Assembly: GCA_005281725.1 (NCBI GenBank)
Contig: SSBO01000009.1
Span: forward strand, 5,278,363-5,342,362
Length of the DNA stretch: 64,000 nucleotides
Source: Wuchereria bancrofti
Lineage: Eukaryota; Nematoda; Chromadorea; Rhabditida; Onchocercidae
Reading direction: 5' to 3'
Below are positions 48,201 through 63,442 of the stretch, in pieces (positions within the stretch are counted from its first letter, which is position 1; every line of letters begins with the position of its first letter). The position numbers were made by a program, and so were the translations under genes. The notes beneath the pieces were generated by a model that saw only the letters and a program-made list of their open reading frames with translations, had not been told where the DNA came from and did no database searches.

Positions 48201-51200
48201 TTTTATAAGTTTGATCAGTTCTGCGACAAACACGGAAACATGAATCCACTTGTTTTATGATATGCATTCTACCCCGCAACTTTATATCTTTGCACTTCCA
48301 GCACCCATCTTACGCTACATGTCTCTAATTTTATAATACCTTAGGCTAGACAAAGATGCATGCAACAATGTAATGAACATAGCTTACCTTCTCCGAATAC
48401 AACTAAGAATGAACATAAGCTTTTAGATAACAACTACTTTCCAAACGTTACAGTTGTTTCCTCATAAGAGAATCAGTTAAGCAAACAATAATACAATGTT
48501 GTTATTAATCTTAAAAACATACAAAAATTGTTTATTCACCATTTACCGGGGAAAAAGTTTTTTCGAGTTGTAAGGAGTAGAGTTGATGCTCATCCAAAAT
48601 TGATTCGGAACTAATTCACTCCTGATCAACATTTAAAAATCGCCAATCACAAATTTCTTGTTACAAGCAATATTCTGCCCGCAATTGTAAGAACTATATC
48701 TAATTCAATGTTATTACTGTGCAATCATCGTTGTATTATTATTATAAGAACTGGTTAGAGATGACTACTAAATTCTTCACTATGTAGTTTTTGAACAAAA
48801 ACAGATTACCTTAAGTCGGCCAGAAACGAAAACAGAAAGATTTATAAGCCTAAGTCTGCACTGTTCAAACTTTTTTGATAAATGAATGAATGGCAAAACA
48901 AAAATTTCATCTGAATTTCTTCGTTAGGTCTTGTTAACGTGAAGACTACTGTTGACAGTGAAGTACTGTTGGTGCTACTGCTACTGAATGGTGCTACTGT
49001 TGACGGTGAAGAGTGATGACACTAACAGAATGTTAAAGTGAAACAAGAAATTCCATTCAACCCATCATTGCAAGGACAGGATAGAGGAAAAATGTCACTA
49101 ACAAATCTAACAATTATTATGAATTATCATGCACTCCAAAGTGACTAGTCATTATAATAGAAAAGCACTGACACCGTTCTAAAAAAATATTTACTGAGCA
49201 AACAAGATTAGATCATTCTCTTTACAAAGCTACGCTTTTTTCAAACTGAAGATACAGTCAATATTTCCTTTCCTTTAAATTATGAAAATATCGTTGAAAT
49301 AGCTACTCCTGAGCCAAATTGAATGAACCAAATCTAACACTGCAGCTAGCAATTCTCCTTTCATCTGCACAGCAAACAGATTTTAGATTGGTGATAGAAA
49401 CTTTAAAATTCTGGTATCCTTCTGCACACTAGAATAGACCGACTCGAAACTGACCGTTTCCACAGACATTCCAGTATACTGGCAAAATTAATTAGAACAT
49501 GTTAATTTGAATAGTACGATTAAATTAGAAAAGCTATCAATTCATCGATCTCTTTAAGCAAATGAGACATATTAATGTAACGTACGAATAACTAAACTTA
49601 ATGAAAATGTGATGGTTTTTCAACGGGCAAGATAGAGTTACTTAAAACAGCAACATTTACACTTACCAGCGCGACAATTTTTTTGCTGCGAAGTTGTACA
49701 AATCTGTAATATTATAAGCAAAATCACTATAATTCTTTTGTTCTCATTTCAAAAAAAAAGAAAGAAAGAAAGAAAAAAGAACATGAATACGAATACGCTC
49801 CAGAAATTTCATGCAAGCTTCAGTACAATACCAAAAAAGAAAAATAAAATTAGAATGCGAAAATTAAGATGTTGTGCACTGTTACAAAAATGAAAAGCAT
49901 GCAAACAGATAAAGAAGCCTTGAATTCATGGACAACTGCGGTGTATACGAACCTATGCAAAATATTTTGTTGCTCAATTTATAATGGAATTGCTAAGCAA
50001 ACAATATCACAATTCAAAATGTGAAAAAGATATACCGTTCCTTAAGACAATAAACTACAATGGAAAAATGTGCATGCATGCCAATCTTCAAAATCTCAAT
50101 TTATTGACTGGATTTGGAAGTTAATCGACTAAACCAAAAAATGACAAAAACTTTCACCGATGTACTTTGCCATCTGTCACAGAGTAAAAAAATTTGAAAA
50201 TTGACGCCAGCACTCAAGGCTATGCATTGGTCTTTCAGGAAGATATCATTTCAGGTAACATAATCCAATGGGTTAAGCAGGAAGATCTGTAATGAAGGAA
50301 GGACTATTACCTAAAATGGTAAACCAAATTTTAAAAAGCTACAAAAAAGGAAATGAAGTACCTAATTTTGCATCTTATCTGAATATATAATGACAAATTC
50401 CGACACTTGGCAGCAAAATTGATTATTCGAAAGTTAGAAATAAGCTTTCAGGGACTAAAATTATGTATTAACTCTAGAATTTCTTATTAAATATAGCACA
50501 AGCTGAACCGCCCAAAATTAAAATATAATCTCGAAAAATGGCAATGATCTTTGCAGAATCAAATAAAACTACAGTAAGAATCTCAGCAAAAAATGTTCTG
50601 AATTTCATTGAGATCAGCGAAAATTAATAATAATTGGTCGTCTTTTTATAATTGAGTTACTTAATTCAAAGTACAAATGCTGTTGGCATTAACAGCTCAG
50701 GAAAATTTTAAATTCCCCGGAAACGATGACTCACTGAAATTCTGTTCAGTAAATGCGATCTTTGTCTATAAAACGTCTACTTTTCCACCATAACCCATAA
50801 TTTCCATAATTTAAGAACCAATCATTATTGGAAGCCATTGTACATTCAAAGTAACATTATGCAGTACGTCAGCATAACGTCGTTTCCGTCAAAGAAGAAC
50901 AGAAATTTGTAGTATCAGGTATACTATTAGCTATCAACATAATCACACTTATGACTAAAATCGATAATTAAGTTCTGAGACTTTCATAACGGCAGTCAGA
51001 AAGACTGATTACCTCTCAAGTTTTAAGATTTCTTTGTTTCGGAATCGATTAGTTTGTTCATACTTATTTCAAAGAATAAACGAAATACACAAATCCTTAT
51101 TTTTATCAGTTGTGATCTAAAAAATAATTGACTTAAACAAAAAAGTATGGCATTACATTTTGGAAACAAACTTTTCAAGAAATTTTCAGATAAAGACCAA

Positions 51201-54200
51201 CACAGAGGTCAATTAAAATGCTGAAAACAAATAGAACACAGAATTAATCTTAATCTGAACAAATTAAGAGTAACTAGTCACTAGTTAGTGTTAAAAAAGC
51301 GAGAACATTTAGTTAGTCATCCGAATTTATAATTTCTGTTTGAACAGAAAAAGAACTATTTGCAAGTTCCAATATATCTACAACTTGAAATTTTTGACAT
51401 TAACACGAGAAGAAAGGAAAATAAACATTGACGCACATACAAAGAGCTCATCAAGCAGACAGAATAGCATTTTTCAAACATGTGATATGCATTCACTGTT
51501 GCTGTTGAAGCTTTGCTTAAGATTTATGTTCAGATTTTGACACCGTTCTTTGGTTTGGGAGCAAAGAGATTAGTTGCTGTGAGAAAATAAAGGAAAATGG
51601 AAAATATGGAACTTACTCGTTGCCAAAATGCGTATTTTCGTTATCCCGACAATATGCGTTTAGCCTATACAGATTTTATCAAAACACACACCTCTATGTG
51701 TGTACTACTTCAATTATTAGATTTCATTATCAGACACGATTTAAATTACATACTGCAAATCTTTGCTTATTCAAAAATAGAAAAGTATTTCTTGAAAGTG
51801 GATAATATTACTTACCTTTCTCTCCTTTCGTTTTTCAACACTTCGATCTCGTGCTCGATCCTAAAGAATAGGGTTTCAGTAACAACTCAGTTTCGATTGA
51901 TAGAATATTAAGGAACCATACATCTGACAGAAAATCAATGAAAAGGAATTAAAAATAAATGTTTTATGCATATTTCATTGATTTAATTGCTTACTTTTCC
52001 CTTTTCCAAAGCTGGGGACCGAGCTTTCTCTGCCAATTCACCATCTGCAATGTATCTTTTGAAATTATTTTAAAAAGAAAACAATTTAGTGTTGTATTTT
52101 TGTTGAATCATAGCAATATTCCAGTTTATTTTAAAGTTGTAAAAGGAAGTAAAGTCAGTCAACAATCAGAAAATTAAAAATTATATTGACTTCATAAACA
52201 TGAAAATATAACCATATCATAGCATTCTCTAACTTTCACTAGCCAAAAGGAATATAACCTTCTATGGGCACTAGATCTGGTGCATCCTTTTCAATTAATG
52301 TCTGGATTTTCTGCCGTATTTCTTCATCGTCAGCAACATTATCTTCATCTGCTGGCATTTCATCAGATGCTAACGTTTCAGGTGGTAAATTTTTCTCTGC
52401 ACGTTTTCTTGCAACATAATCCTTGACCATTGTTCGTGTTTTGTCATCAATCTGGAAACTGGGCCCACTAATGCCTGACGTAAAATAATTAAAAAAAGAG
52501 AAAAACCTGCAGCACAATCCATTATCATATACATGAAAACTTATTCGATACAATTAACTGCCTTTTTCACTTCCAGCCCAATCCCGAATAACATGCCTTT
52601 TCAATATCATTGGGCTTTACTCTAAATATACCTATAATTTATCCGGTTTTTCGTTTTTTTCTACTTCCCATTGTCATGTTTCTATAAGTAAAATTCCATT
52701 TCCATATTGAAAACTAACTTTAACTACTAATTTCTTCTCAGCGAGTGGATAATCATGCAAAATTCGTAAAGCTCGCATAGTGCCAAACGGACTTTCAAAT
52801 TCACAAAAACCAAATGCTTGAAATTTCCCATTGGAACCTTGAATGCGCTTCCATGTTGCAACTGCACCACATTCCTCCAAAATTTAAGATTTAAATATGT
52901 ATAATATCCCAAAATAAACTGAAATCAATCAAAAACTAGATTTTTGTAATACCAATAATTTTTAAGATTATTACCAGCATATGAAGGAATAAAAAAATTA
53001 AGCACAACATTCAGTTATTGCCAAAAATTTATGGTGAACTATAGATCATTCATTTCTTTGCATGCATAATCATACGTTATTTAGAAACTAAGCACTTATT
53101 ATGAAAAACATCTACCGTCAAAATAGCTCGTATCAGTTCATTGCCGCATTTCTCATTTATATTACCAACGAACACTGTTGTGACGGGCGGTTTTTCTGGA
53201 GGCTGAAATAACAATCCATTGAACCTACGCAAGAAAAACTAACAAAGTATACTTTTTTTCCACACTTCTTTCTCATTTCAGAATTGTATACAAAAAATTG
53301 TAAGTGAAATACCTTAGGTTGTGGTGCGGGTGGCGCCGCCATCCGCTGTGCAGCAGCCGCAGCCATAATAGGATTTGGCATGAAATAAGGATTCGGAAAA
53401 GGCACTAAAATTAATCATATCGACTAAAAATGAAATAAATTCAAGCTTATGAAAATGTTTCATCTGAATTAGTCAAGAAATTCACAATATAATTAGAGGA
53501 AAATTATTTGTTATAATCAGTTAAATTATGCTATTATCAGAATAAAAGCTCTTAAGAAGAAAAAAAAGATAAAAAATTATCCTTTCGAGAAAAAACACAG
53601 TAAGATTCTCTACAATTGAGAAGAATTCTCTACAACTGCGATACATTCAAAACGTTTGACAATGCACAGAGGAAAGCCAAAAAGTAAAACTTCAGTAAAT
53701 GTATAAACTTTTTGCCAATTTCAATACACAATTCTCTTCGCACGATTTGAAAGAATAAATTTTATTGTTTTTAAGGTCTAATTATATAGACAAAAATGTT
53801 TTGATATTTCAATAATTCTGAAAAATTAAATTTGACTCTTGGTTTCTATAACTCTAGATTGTTGGAGGGAGACAACAACACTATGACACAGGACTTCTGT
53901 AATTTCTGCCAAAATTAGAAAATTCTTTAAAATTTGCTAGTCATGTTTCACATCAAGCACCGAGAAAGTCATTCAAAAGACAGAAGGAATGTAAAAACGA
54001 ATCAAAAAAGAAATTTTAACCATAGAAAGATATTTCCACATCAAAACCTAAAACATGAATAATAATTGTAACTAAATTCTGCTGCCAGTTCTACAAAAAA
54101 CCATTTAGCATGAGAGAAGGAAATTTATAGGGTAATGAAAAATGAAGCCTGCTATATTATATTTCTATTACGACGATAACAACAAAAAATGCAGAATTAC

Positions 54201-54642
54201 AGTTTAGGAAAATAGCAATCCCCACAAATGTCAATTCATTTACGAAATGCACTTCTTCCGAGTACAAAAGCAGAAAGAGTTATGCTCGGAAAAATCGACT
54301 GATTTTTCCGAGCATAACAGTAGCTAATAAAAAGTTTGATGATGCTGGAATCTTGTAAAGTCAGAATCGTCTAAAGGACAATCTCAAACGCACAAGTAAA
54401 TAAATATTGAGCATTTTCAAAATGATTAAAGACATCCGTTTTCTCGACAGTTTGTACGACCAAGCAATCAGCATTACAAATCATATCAAAGCTGGCAGAA
54501 GATACGGCTAATGTTTCCACCAACAAGATAGATACTCCCAAAACTAATTAAAATGTTTCGAAAACTTACTCATCGGCGTCATTTGAGGAATTTGAACACC
54601 ATAAGCTGGAATCATACCAGGAAATCTTGGTGGTACAGCCAT
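45288..54642 (-). CDS. RBM25: RBM25 homolog (RRM, RE/RS-rich region, PWI domain), 721 aa
   Basis: Minus-strand exons: 54642-54570, 53404-53313, 53202-53116, 52874-52719, 52451-52259, 52044-51995, 51860-51816, 48191-48073, 47816-47685, 47610-47553, 47363-47170, 46899-46728, 46651-46453, 46279-46053, 45953-45813, 45719-45591, 45386-45288 (2166 nt, all phases agree). RBM25 is a nuclear, U1-snRNP-linked regulator of splice-site choice. Order: Pro/Met/Ala-rich start (MAVPPRFPGMIPAYGVQIPQ), RRM at about 60-136 with RNP2 TVFVGNI and RNP1 QAFGFCEF, a linker, an RS/SR stretch (about 233-316), an Arg/Glu-rich coiled region with FLEDYDDERMDQKYY (vertebrate FLEDYDDDRDDPKYY), an acidic stretch, and a C-terminal PWI-type domain (about 610-715: VKPWVSKKITDYIGEEEASL onward, ending MWRLLIYESEAKKLGL). 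The PWI motif reads PWV. Intron 7 is 3.6 kb, far longer than the others. An acceptor lies 25 nt before the ATG. Confidence 0.93.
48947..49011. repeat. Short repeated motif in the 3.6-kb RBM25 intron
   Basis: CTACTGTTGACAGTGAAG (48947-48964) recurs as CTACTGTTGACGGTGAAG (48994-49011) with CTACTG units between. The rest of the intron (48192-51815) shows no exon, RNA gene or repeat that I recognise. Confidence 0.6.
49751..49779. repeat. A/GAAA simple repeat
   Basis: A run of nine A followed by GAAA units within the long RBM25 intron. Confidence 0.9.
54279..54318. repeat. Perfect 18-bp hairpin in RBM25 intron 1
   Basis: GTTATGCTCGGAAAAATC at 54279-54296, a 4-nt loop (GACT), and the exact reverse complement at 54301-54318. 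It is located in the 1.16-kb first intron of RBM25, about 250 bp from the donor. The length and perfection are unusual for this window. Confidence 0.85.
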
Positions 54643-57185
<2,543 letters not shown>

Positions 57186-60100
57186 TGATTACCTATTGAT
57201 GAATTTGTTTACCATCTTGAGAGTTTTGATTTATTGAAGTATCCAGTTTTCCTTTTAACGCGTAGATAATATCTCTGTTTTAGTTTAATGGCAGCCATTA
57301 CCTGTATGTCTGCCATTTTGCGGAATTTGTGACTTATTCAGTATCTTTTCTTCATAAAATAATAGCTTTTCTTATAATTTTGTTCGCTTAAAATATTTAA
57401 TACTTTCGTACTGCCCTCCTTACTTTTAACATAAACATGAAAGAAATGATGTCAACAGCTATTGCAAAATATTTGAAATGTATCGTGTGGATTACTAGAA
57501 TTAAAAAATGCATTTGTAAGTGCCCATTGGCTCTTGTTTAGAGGATAATCGCATGACAGTTTCTCATTGATCTTTTTCATTTTATTTTGCTTTTATTTCA
57601 AGAAATTAATGCTAGCTTCAGTTTTAAACTTTCTTCCTGGTGCTGCTTATTATGTTTCTGTTTTGAAGAAATTATTGCGGTTATTGTCCAGAGTCCAAGA
57701 ATTCAGTTTCTTAAAATTTTAAACATGCCACAAATCTGCTATTTTGTTTTTTAATTGACCGGGCCGGTCACGTTTCTGACTGTTAATTGGTCAGGCATCT
57801 TTTGCGGTGGCATAGAAAGCAAGCAGAAGTTGTAAAATTAATGTGATTTTTCTCACGGTCCTGGCAGTACTGACCTATACCAATATTTTCATATTTTCTG
57901 AATGGATTAATATTTTTATGACTGATATTATTGGTTAACCATCAAATGTCCAGAAACTTCTCCAGATTAAAAAAGCGTAGCACCAAAGTTTACATTATCA
58001 GGCAGTCTAATCCGTTTTTCCACGTGTTTGTCAAATTTACTGACAGCCTTCATACGTTTAGATTGTGAAAATTTAGTCATTTTGCATTTTAAATTGTGAA
58101 AAAAAAAGTCATTCTGTATGACATTTTAAATACGGGTTGTATGATTTGGCTGGTATTGCTATTATTTTAGTCTATTCTGCAGGAGAGGTTAAAAGGTTGA
58201 AAGAGGAGTAATGTTTTATAAAATGGTTGAGAAGAAAAACGGATGTGGGAATCGCATGCTTCAAGGTCAGCATTAAAGCGAGAAATAATATTTTAACTTG
58301 GAATATCCTCGTAGGTCTCCACTGAACTTTTTTTTACCATAAAGGCATGAATCTGTGGGGTAGGGCAATTGCTGGTTTCGGAGGTGTCAATCCCTTACTT
58401 TTTAAAGTTTTTTGTTTCAAAGTTTCTTTTTCCAATAATGTGACGTAGACTCCTCGCTATTTGTAGCAATATTTTCATTGTAAATCCAGTTTATCCTCTC
58501 AAATAAATATTTCTATAATTTGCCAAGGTTCTCAGAATTGTGAATAGTTCTCCTCGAAGTAATTACTCTTCGAAGCGAAAACGAAGAAAAGAAAGAGTTC
58601 TTTTTCCTATTAAAACCATTCATATGTTAATAATAGAAAGGAACATTACCCAACAAAAAACATTAACATAATGCTCACAAATTAAGACTGAAACTAATCG
58701 GTAATATCTAGTGATTAACTGTGATATGGGAAGTGAGAATATCTAGTGATATGGAACAATCTCATATTGATCAATTTTTGATTTGGTTTATGATAACATG
58801 ATAAAAGGGAACTTTATTTTCCTTAGTATTGCAGGATTCAGGATTTTATGAGAACGATGCTTTACATTTCAGACTTCGTTTAATTTTATATTGAATTCGT
58901 TTGGATTTTTCAATAAATTTCTGTTGAATTTTTCTAAATTAAATTTTTTTTTTATTACATTTTCCAATGTTTTGCATTTCTTTATGGTTACAATTTCTAT
59001 TTACTCTAATCTTTGCACATATAAGCGTTTTTTATTGCAAAAAATAAAACGCTAAGACTTCTTATTTCAAAAGTAACGCTAAGATAATGGATACAATTCC
59101 GGAGAGTTTATGATCCTTCTACCTCGTGAATTTTTCTGTGTTAAAATTATTTAGACTTTTAATTTATTGCTTTCTTTAGTCATTTTCATCTTTATTTTAT
59201 TAGACCTTACTCCATTTCATTCTTCGAGCATTTTATTTAACCTCTGGAATATGTCCATCTTTCAGAATGTTATGCCAAATTCAAATGTCTTGCGAACTCA
59301 TTTTGGAAGAAATTTTCCAACAAATCATTATATTAAAGAATTATCGATATTAACTTAGATTAATTTATAATGCATTTCCCACAAATGATACATACTTATT
59401 CATTTGGCTGTCTGATTTGTTGAGCTGTGATTTTCTTACAAAGTGCTGATTAGTTAAATATTTCGAATGAGTGCTTATATGAGGTAAGAAGTGGAAACTG
59501 AATGTTAATACATTTTATCTTTTTTAATGAACAATAACCTATAAAAAATTCTTAATGATGCGAAACACCAATTTTCCAACAAATTTTAAAACTTTTCAAC
59601 CTCATTGAAATCCTGTTCTTGTTATTAATGGTAATTCTTATTTAGAAATCCTTTATTCTAAGTGTTTAATTGTTATGATGATTCTGGAATTTTTTTATGC
59701 TTTTTTTTACATTTTAATTTCAAATCAATCTGCGGTACCACCGATTGAGTCCTGACAATGGGATGGCATTATGTTCTAAACGACGTGACACGTCAACCAG
59801 ATTGTTTAACTTAACTCCAGGAGGTAACTTGCGCAAAATGCAAGCATATATGGTTGATAAGTCTTATTTATCAACACATATGTTGCTATTCATTGTTTGA
59901 AATATTCTTATTCATAAAAGCGGCGGAAATGTATCTTTGAAGGCAGGTGTTTCTGTGATGTGTTTATTTCAGTTCTCATACCTGTCACTATCTTATACTA
60001 CCTTCACTCTCAAATGATCTTCCAAAAATACCTTCATAGTGTGTAAGCTTCGTCAGTGCTACTCTATCGCATACATTTAATAATGTACTCTCATCAATTC

Positions 60101-63045
60101 CCTTGTATACTTTTTGCGGAAAGAAGTATCGACAATCTTCAAAATATTTCTTAATTTGCATGAGAAAATTCAATGATTAACAAAAATAAAAATTGAAAGT
60201 ATATTCAATACGAGAAGTGGGAACAAACAATTTTCCTTTTGAAGCTGTTGAAGATTTTAAGACAACATACGCAAATTTCAAATTCCTAAGTTTCAGATTA
60301 AAACCATCAAAGTTTGAGTAAATATTTAATACTTGCATAGAAAAATACTTTAAATTTACCAATATTTGTCCGAAATTTTATGATCCTTTAAAATAACATC
60401 GTCATTTTTCAGCTTTTATCATTAAATTCAATATTAGTCACTCCATTTTGTTTTTATGTTTTGATTTTTTTTTTTTGTTACAGGCTTTCATCCATTTCCT
60501 CTGCTTCTGATTGCTTCTAAAAATCTTATATATACTTCTTTCTTCTTAACATCATGAAAATCACGAATCTTTTATATGAAAAGGTAAATTGTGGTATTTT
60601 TTTATGGCACTATTTTATCAATTACAAATTCGCTAATCAATTTGGGGGATATTCAACAATGGCAATTGAAACCTTCTAAAACCAACAAACTGTAATTAAT
60701 GCAGAACGGAAAATTTTTCTCTTAATTTCTTTTCCCTTTGAAGAGTAAATTAGCTAATTTTATCATTAAAGGATTAAAGAACTATTTATCATCTGATCTG
60801 CTTTCAAATATTAACTTATAGGATATTTTTGCTACCTTTTTGATAACATATCATTCTTCCAAATATCATCTCATCTAAGTAATTTTGACGATCAGCAGAA
60901 AAACCTTTTTGTCAATCGAAAATTGGATTTTACAAATGAAAAAATAGAAAATCTGGTGAAGTAAAATAATTTCGATATTTTTTGTTTCAAATTTACAAAT
61001 TTTCTCTCAAAGAATGACCATCTCATGTTAAGAACTAAGTTTAGATATTAGTATTTCTATCACCTTACATTATCACTGTAAATGCTCATTTCTTACTTCA
61101 TTTTACATGATATTTGACTTCCTTTACCTCACTTTATTTAATATTTGACGTTAAATAATCAAAGTAAATTTAATGCTAAAAAGATTTGAAAAATATTCTT
61201 TCCACTAAACAAAAACAATTTGTTACAAAATATGGGAACAATTGGCAAGTATTTTTTATGTCATTTTCTCTTTCACTGTAATTCGTTTTTCTATTTCAAA
61301 AAATTATTGACAAGAATGAAGTCCCAAGTTTTTAAAATAGAGCACGATTCAAAAGTGAAGTTTAAACTGGTTGGGCTATTGTTACCTTTACTTATTGCTC
61401 GGTCGTATTTCTCCAGTCATTCCCAAATATCAATTGATATAATTAATCATTACTGTTGCATTTTTACCTCTTAACTTTAGAATATTTAACAATAATGAGA
61501 GCAAAAGGTGACATGGTTGTTGCATAAGGAAAGGATCGAGTAAATAATATGTTCGAATATTTCAAATAGAGAATAAAAAATCATTTGCATTAGCTAAATG
61601 AAACGATGAGTTTGAATAATGACATACATGGGTATCCTTAAATGAACTAAGTGCTCACTAATACCAATTCTTCAATTTTTATGTGTTGTTTCTTGAAATG
61701 TCAGCAAAGCAGTGGTGACAAATGGATATAAACTATATATATGATTTGATTACCATTCCCTTATTTCATTTAAATGTTCCATTTTAGAGAATTACAACTG
61801 AGAAATTTTGCATGAAATTTATGCAAATTCACTAGTTGTTGTAAGAAGAGATTTCTTTCTGAAGCTCTTTCTCTTCATTATTTCATTAAATTTATATTTT
61901 GTTGCAAATATTTCTGACGCTAATTTAATTCTACGAATTGTAGTGAAAATGCTTATTTTTTCTGAAGAAAAGCAAGATTCAATTCATTGATTGAAATAAT
62001 CTGTTTGAAGTTAGCAAGTTGTTTGAGAACAGTTATATATAAGTAGGAGTGATAATGTACTCAACTCCACTTGATACTATCGTCTGGTTTGATTATCTAA
62101 GCTATTATTAGAGACTAAATGAAAGATAGATGTCACAATTATTGTATTATAGACGATATGCATATTTATGTTCTGAAACATACAGTCTGAAATCAAATCT
62201 CTGCTTGAAATCGATGGAATGAGAAGCATTGTTAACTCATTTTGCAAGATGCGATGCAGTCTGCAACATATAAGCATATCTTATATTTCTCTTTTTTACT
62301 TTCATGTTAATAACTTGAAATGAAATAAAGTGAGCTGGAAGATTATTGAAGGCGTTTTAAACCACTTTTTTTTTTTTATATTTTCTATTTGAAACACTAC
62401 AAAAATACTTTAAAGAAGTTAAAATAAGATTCATTTAGATGAATTAAGACAGTTTAGTGAAAATTTTGCAAAACTAAGATGAACTTCGTTGCTTAAACGA
62501 CGGAAGCTAGGCAGTATTATTTAATAATCTAGTATCTAGGGAGAAAAACAATTACCAAATGAATAGGGCTCCTTCATTTCAGTATCAAAATGTTTACGTT
62601 AAAAAAGTCACCTATTCTTATGACAGCGGGAATATATCCTCTGTGTTGTTTGTTATCTTTTCACCTACTTATATGTTAATTTTGTGATGATAATTTTTCC
62701 ACTAATTTTTATTCCTTACTGAGAAAATTAAAAATATATGAGCAGAGCAGCAGTATTTGACAGCTTTACAAATGAGCTTCATCAAAATCTAATCTGCGCT
62801 AAAATTTCGATGGAATTTTTTTTTTTTGCACAATGCACAACAACTAAAACTGTTTGAAGAAACTTCACACTGAATTTATTCCATGCCAAACATGGAATTT
62901 TTTTAATTCACTGATTTGTATCAGTTGTGATAATTAAGACGATACGGCATTTGTTTCGATTCATAAATCTTCATAAGACAATTGAATCTTTCTTTTTCAG
63001 CGCTGCAGTGACTGTAAAACAAATAATCTGAAGTTTTACTATAGA
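57186..63045. other. Gene-poor AT-rich interval before the neuropeptide gene
   Basis: 5.9 kb without a supported gene. ORFs at 59167-59358, 59988-60173, 60177-60362, 61220-61474, 61808-61990 and 62077-62277 are AT-rich and featureless. A possible small exon is at 60554-60583 (MKITNLLYEK followed by GTAAAT, with a TTGTTACAG acceptor at 60482-60483). It would read in phase into the neuropeptide exon at 63001, but it is weak. Upstream regulatory DNA for the neuropeptide gene is plausible. Confidence 0.5.
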
Positions 63046-63442
63046 ATGACAACAGTTTATTTATTTGCTGGCACATTGCTTTTACTTGTACTTCTCGTCA
63101 GGTAAGAATTTTTCGTTAATTATTGAAGTGAATCGTTTGAATTTTTGAAGAATACGTTATAAAACCTACACCTCCTTGAAATCCATCCAAAACCGAAATT
63201 TTATTTGAATTTTTAAGCTAACTCAGAACTATCACTTTACCATCTTTTTTTGACAAAAAATTTAAAACTGAAGCAATGTGCAAATGGATCGTGCCAGACG
63301 ATCAAATAAAGATCTCGAACAATTTGCATCGGCTATCAACGGTGCTCTAAGGTTGCGTTATGGGAAACGATCACATGACTCTGAGCTGTTCAGTAAAATC
63401 ATCCTACCACAGTTAGTTGAATCTATTTGGTCTGTCATCTAA
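63046..63442 (+). CDS. flp-34: FLP-34/NPY(NPF)-like neuropeptide precursor, 74 aa
   Basis: Exons 63046-63101 and 63274-63442 (225 nt; phase 2 junction). Exon 1 encodes MTTVYLFAGTLLLLVLLV, a clear hydrophobic signal peptide. Exon 2 encodes a short basic stretch ending RARR, the peptide SNKDLEQFASAINGALRLRY, then GKR, and a 23-residue C-terminal flank (SHDSELFSKIILPQLVES followed by IWSVI). GKR marks C-terminal amidation and dibasic cleavage, giving an -RLRYamide. The peptide resembles nematode FLP-34 (FASAIN..-RLRY-GKR pattern), a member of the NPY/NPF group that ends in RxRF/Yamide. Only one amidated copy is seen. The exon 2 acceptor (AAAACTGAAG, 63272-63273) lacks a good pyrimidine tract, which is the main doubt. 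A CTTTTTCAG acceptor at 62992-63000 precedes the ATG by 45 nt and may receive the splice leader. AATAAA lies at 63520. Confidence 0.82.
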
